Shown piece after piece: positions 61,587 to 64,000 of a stretch of 64,000 bases of DNA; position 1 is the stretch's first letter; each line of letters begins with the position of its first letter. This DNA is from Microbacterium sp. SSM24 (GTDB taxonomy: Bacteria; Actinomycetota; Actinomycetes; Actinomycetales; Microbacteriaceae), in the NCBI RefSeq assembly GCF_025989145.1, contig NZ_JAPDNQ010000001.1, positions 1-64,000 on the forward strand. Direction: 5' to 3'. The translations under genes were made by a program, and so were the position numbers. Under the pieces are notes generated by a model. It ran no database searches, was not told where the DNA came from, and saw only the letters and a list, made by a program, of their open reading frames with translations.

Positions 61587-62239
61587 CAAGGATCCTGATC
61601 GTCGAGGACGAGCCCCGCATCGCGTCTTTCGTGAGTCGCGGACTCGAGTCGGCCGGCTACGAGACGGTGCTCATCGAGGACGGCGCCGAGGCACTCGCCG
61701 TCGCGCTGCGCGGTGACGCCGACCTTGTGCTGCTCGACGTGGGCCTGCCCACCATGGACGGATTCGAGGTGCTCCGCGAACTCCGCGCCCGGGGTTCGGT
61801 CGTTCCGGTCATCATGCTCACCGCGCGCTCCAGCACGCGCGACACGGTCGAGGGACTCGACGCCGGCGCCAACGACTACGTGCCCAAGCCGTTCACCTTC
61901 GAAGAGCTCCTCGCCCGGGTGCGCTCACGTCTGCGGGAGAGCACGCCGCAGCTGGGCGTGGCGGTGTCGCACGGCGACGTCGTGCTCGACATCCTGGCGC
62001 GGCGAGCAACCGTCGACGGCCGCGAGATCGACCTGTCGGCACGCGAGTTCGCCCTCGCCGAACAGTTCCTGCGCAATCCCGGTCGCGTACTCAGCAGGGA
62101 GCTGCTCCTCAGCCGCGTGTGGGGCCTCGACTTCGACCCCGGCTCGAACGTCGTCGACGTCTACGTCCGCTACCTGCGCGGCAAGCTCGGGTCCGACCAC
62201 ATCATCACCGTGCGGGGCGCCGGCTACCGCTGGGAGTGA
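61583..62239 (+). CDS. OmpR-family response regulator
   Basis: A 218-residue partner of the preceding kinase. The receiver domain has the acidic pair in ILIVEDEPRIASF, the phospho-acceptor Asp in VLLDVGLPTMDGF, Thr in IMLTARSST and Lys in NDYVPKPFTFEEL; the C-terminal winged helix shows LSAREFALAEQFLRNPGRVL and VVDVYVRYLRGKLG. Gene order kinase-then-regulator, with translational coupling, is the reverse of the usual. Likely targets include its own region, but no operator is evident. Confidence 0.93.
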   Translation: MTRILIVEDEPRIASFVSRGLESAGYETVLIEDGAEALAVALRGDADLVLLDVGLPTMDGFEVLRELRARGSVVPVIMLTARSSTRDTVEGLDAGANDYVPKPFTFEELLARVRSRLRESTPQLGVAVSHGDVVLDILARRATVDGREIDLSAREFALAEQFLRNPGRVLSRELLLSRVWGLDFDPGSNVVDVYVRYLRGKLGSDHIITVRGAGYRWE

Positions 62240-62259
62240 AGCCCGCCACCCGACGAAGA

Positions 62260-62289
62260 AGCCCCCGGCGCTGGGGGACGCCGGGGGCT
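62260..62289. terminator. Bidirectional terminator after the response regulator
   Basis: A perfect 11-bp stem AGCCCCCGGCG/CGCCGGGGGCT with an eight-base loop lies 20 bases past the regulator stop and 30 bases from the stop of the converging gene. Confidence 0.75.
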
Positions 62290-62318
62290 GGGAAGAGCCG
62301 GATTGGGGGATCCGGCCG

Positions 62319-63080
62319 CTATCGATCGCGCCGTTCTGGGGAATCGCGCGAGCGATCCTTCTTCGCACCGTGGCCGTTCCTCTCGGTCCGGTCACTGGCG
62401 CCGGCACCCGCGTTCGCGGGGCGCTCCTTCGAGGAGCCGGCGACGGCCCCCCAGGTCTTTTCGTGGGATCCGGTCGCCGGCGCCTGGGCGCGCCCGGCGT
62501 CGGACACTCCGTTTGTGCCCTGGTCGCCCCCGCCGGTCTGACGGGAGCCCTCGTTCTCGAACCTCTCGGCGATCGCGCGTTCGAGCCGCGCGATGAGGGC
62601 CTGGATGCGCTCATCCGTCCATCCACGACTCGCGGCCCAGGCGCGCACAGGATCCCAGGACCGGGATGCCTTGGCCTGGGCGAGCGCTTCGTCCAGGCTC
62701 GCGGGCGGCGACGGTGTCGTGGGTTTCGCGGGGGTCTCGACGATGGGCTTCGGGCTGCTCGGCACGACGACCTGAGCGTCGGGCGCCGGCACGACCTCGG
62801 CGCGAGGGGACGATGGCGCCGGTTCTGCGGGAGTCTCGGGCTCGACGGGCTCGGGCACCGGAGTCGGCGACGGGGTGACGGCAGGCGTCGCGGTGTCGAC
62901 CGAGGAGGGCTGGGCCGACGGCTGCGTCGACGCAGGCACGACGACGGGCGCGGCGTCTATGGGCGACCCGGCTGAGTCCGAGAGGGCGAGAGAGTTCGTG
63001 ATCGCGACGACGCAGATGACGGTGACGCTCGCTGCGACGGTGGCCATCCCACCGATCGCCAACCGCGTCCGACTCTCCAC
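62319..63080 (-). CDS. Pro-rich single-helix membrane protein, unknown function
   Basis: A 253-residue protein: one N-terminal membrane helix (about residues 8-30, GMATVAASVTVICVVAITNS), a long exterior Pro/Ser/Thr/Val-rich linker (about 40-125), a small helical domain (SLDEALAQAKASRSWDPVRA, WTDERIQALIARLERAIAER) and a charged, probably disordered tail rich in Lys/Arg/Asp. No family recognised; the helical part resembles short cell-wall-associated modules. GTG 63080 is chosen for GGGAGG five bases upstream; ATG 63125 is an alternative. It lies downstream of phoH. Confidence 0.6.
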   Translation of the reverse strand: MESRTRLAIGGMATVAASVTVICVVAITNSLALSDSAGSPIDAAPVVVPASTQPSAQPSSVDTATPAVTPSPTPVPEPVEPETPAEPAPSSPRAEVVPAPDAQVVVPSSPKPIVETPAKPTTPSPPASLDEALAQAKASRSWDPVRAWAASRGWTDERIQALIARLERAIAERFENEGSRQTGGGDQGTNGVSDAGRAQAPATGSHEKTWGAVAGSSKERPANAGAGASDRTERNGHGAKKDRSRDSPERRDR

Positions 63081-63215
63081 TTCGGCCTCCCATGCCGCCC
63101 GTGCCCCAGAACGGCACCTTCCCATGGTGTCAGACCGTCACCGACGGCACGCCGGGTGGGCGTGAGACTTTCCTCATATGGGAAAGCGATATCCCTTGGC
63201 CCTACCCGCCGAAGC

Positions 63216-63242
63216 GGGGCCGGGATGCGGCATCCCGACCCC
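63216..63242 (-). terminator. Terminator after phoH
   Basis: CGGGATG and CATCCCG (63221-63237) with a three-base loop, extended by GGGG/CCCC after one mismatch, lie 12 bases past the phoH stop at 63254. Confidence 0.6.
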
Positions 63243-63253
63243 TCCTCTCAGCG

Positions 63254-64000
63254 TTAGGCGAGCTCGCCTGCTTCGAGCAGATCGGTCACCAGCGCAGCGA
63301 TCGCCGAGCGCTCCGAGCGTGTGAGGGTGACGTGACCGAACAGTCCGTGGCCCTTGAGCGTCTCGATCACGGAGGCGACGCCGTCGTGACGGCCGACGCG
63401 GAGATTGTCACGCTGTCCGACGTCATGGGTGAGCACGACCCGCGAATTCTGCCCCATGCGGCTGAGGACCGTGAGAAGGACGTTGCGCTCGAGCGACTGC
63501 GCCTCGTCGACGATCACGAAGGCGTCATGCAGCGAGCGCCCGCGGATGTGCGTGAGCGGCATCACCTCGAGGAGTCCACGCTCCACGACCTCTTCGAGCA
63601 CGTTCGACGAGACCACCGAGCCGAGCGTGTCGAAGACCGCCTGCCCCCACGGATTCATCTTCTCGGCCTGGTCACCTGGCAGGTAGCCGAGTTCCTGACC
63701 ACCGACGGCGAACAGCGGACGGAACACGATGATCTTGCGCTGCTGCTGTCGCTCGAGGACAGCCTCGAGTCCGGCGCACAGGGCGAGAGCGGACTTGCCG
63801 GTTCCGGCACGACCGCCGAGCGAGACGATTCCCACGTCGGGGTCCGTGAGCAGGTCGATCGCGATGCGCTGCTCGGCCGAGCGGCCGTGGAGTCCGAAGA
63901 CCTCGCGGTCGCCGCGCACGAGCTTGTACGCGCCGTTGCCTGTGACCCTTCCCAGCGCGGACCCGCGCTCGGAGTGGATGATGAGGCCGGTGTTCACGGG
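63254..64000 (-). CDS. phoH: PhoH-family ATPase (PIN-PhoH type), C-terminal part
   Basis: Partial: the 5' end lies beyond the right edge. About 249 codons are visible, containing the ATPase domain with Walker [21 protein letters not shown], the [18 protein letters not shown] segment, Walker B in [20 protein letters not shown] and [17 protein letters not shown]. The segment [15 protein letters not shown] near the edge is the region between PIN and PhoH domains in actinobacterial PhoH2 proteins, which act as RNA helicase-ribonucleases in a PhoAT-like unit. The PIN domain and any small antitoxin would be outside the window. Confidence 0.88.
   Translation of the reverse strand, partial: PVNTGLIIHSERGSALGRVTGNGAYKLVRGDREVFGLHGRSAEQRIAIDLLTDPDVGIVSLGGRAGTGKSALALCAGLEAVLERQQQRKIIVFRPLFAVGGQELGYLPGDQAEKMNPWGQAVFDTLGSVVSSNVLEEVVERGLLEVMPLTHIRGRSLHDAFVIVDEAQSLERNVLLTVLSRMGQNSRVVLTHDVGQRDNLRVGRHDGVASVIETLKGHGLFGHVTLTRSERSAIAALVTDLLEAGELA

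Overview
The window looks like a stretch of core chromosome from a high-GC actinomycete of the family Microbacteriaceae, most probably Microbacterium. The grounds are the GC-rich third codon positions, many GTG starts, many apparently leaderless genes, the actinobacterial forms of DapD/DapC, the PIN-PhoH protein, the MarP-type protease and DUF4245, and an actinobacterial rRNA leader at the left edge. I see no insertion sequence, prophage, CRISPR array, tRNA gene or integrase.

Layout. 1-520: leader and tandem promoters of an rRNA operon that reads leftwards out of the window. 524-7180: dapD, a dimethylargininase, a SHOCT membrane protein, citrate synthase, dapC with the ferredoxin fdxA, and the AzlCD branched-chain amino acid exporter. 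7256-16430: the GTPase TypA and a complete peptide ABC importer (lipoprotein, two permeases, one double ATPase), with an opposed PH-domain gene set inside it. 16585-22262: a CPBP membrane protease and the gcvTHP glycine cleavage operon behind a tandem glycine riboswitch. 22305-30351: a MarP-like protease diverges from the NAD operon nrtR-nadA-nadB-nadC-nadS, which ends in a glycosyltransferase; a perfect dyad lies in the promoter spacer of nrtR.

30356-44806 is more mixed: an ABC exporter, a DHA2 drug efflux pump, an AhpD-like protein, a three-gene unit of DNA glycosylase, 40-residue Cys-rich peptide and 5-TM protein, an AraC regulator, a VOC remnant, a formylglycine-generating enzyme with both catalytic cysteines, hemerythrin and SRPBCC genes, and a divergent pair (terpene-cyclase-like toroid protein and flavoprotein). 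44824-50170: an alpha/beta hydrolase that has lost its nucleophile, ychF, a HAD phosphatase, a DHFR-like reductase, a DnaQ-type exonuclease and rmuC.

50345-64000 is central metabolism and regulation: glpX and fba head to head, an ECF sigma factor with its zinc anti-sigma factor, ispH, xseA-xseB, DUF4245, carbonic anhydrase, fumC, a two-component system, and the 3' part of phoH cut by the right edge.

Cross-cutting patterns: about twenty genes have a TANNNT-like hexamer six to eight bases before the start codon, as expected of leaderless transcripts; and the heptamer GGCATCC/GGATGCC is several-fold over-represented, mostly inside genes. I found no large undescribed system. The best novelty candidates are the Cys-rich peptide unit and the dispersed heptamer.
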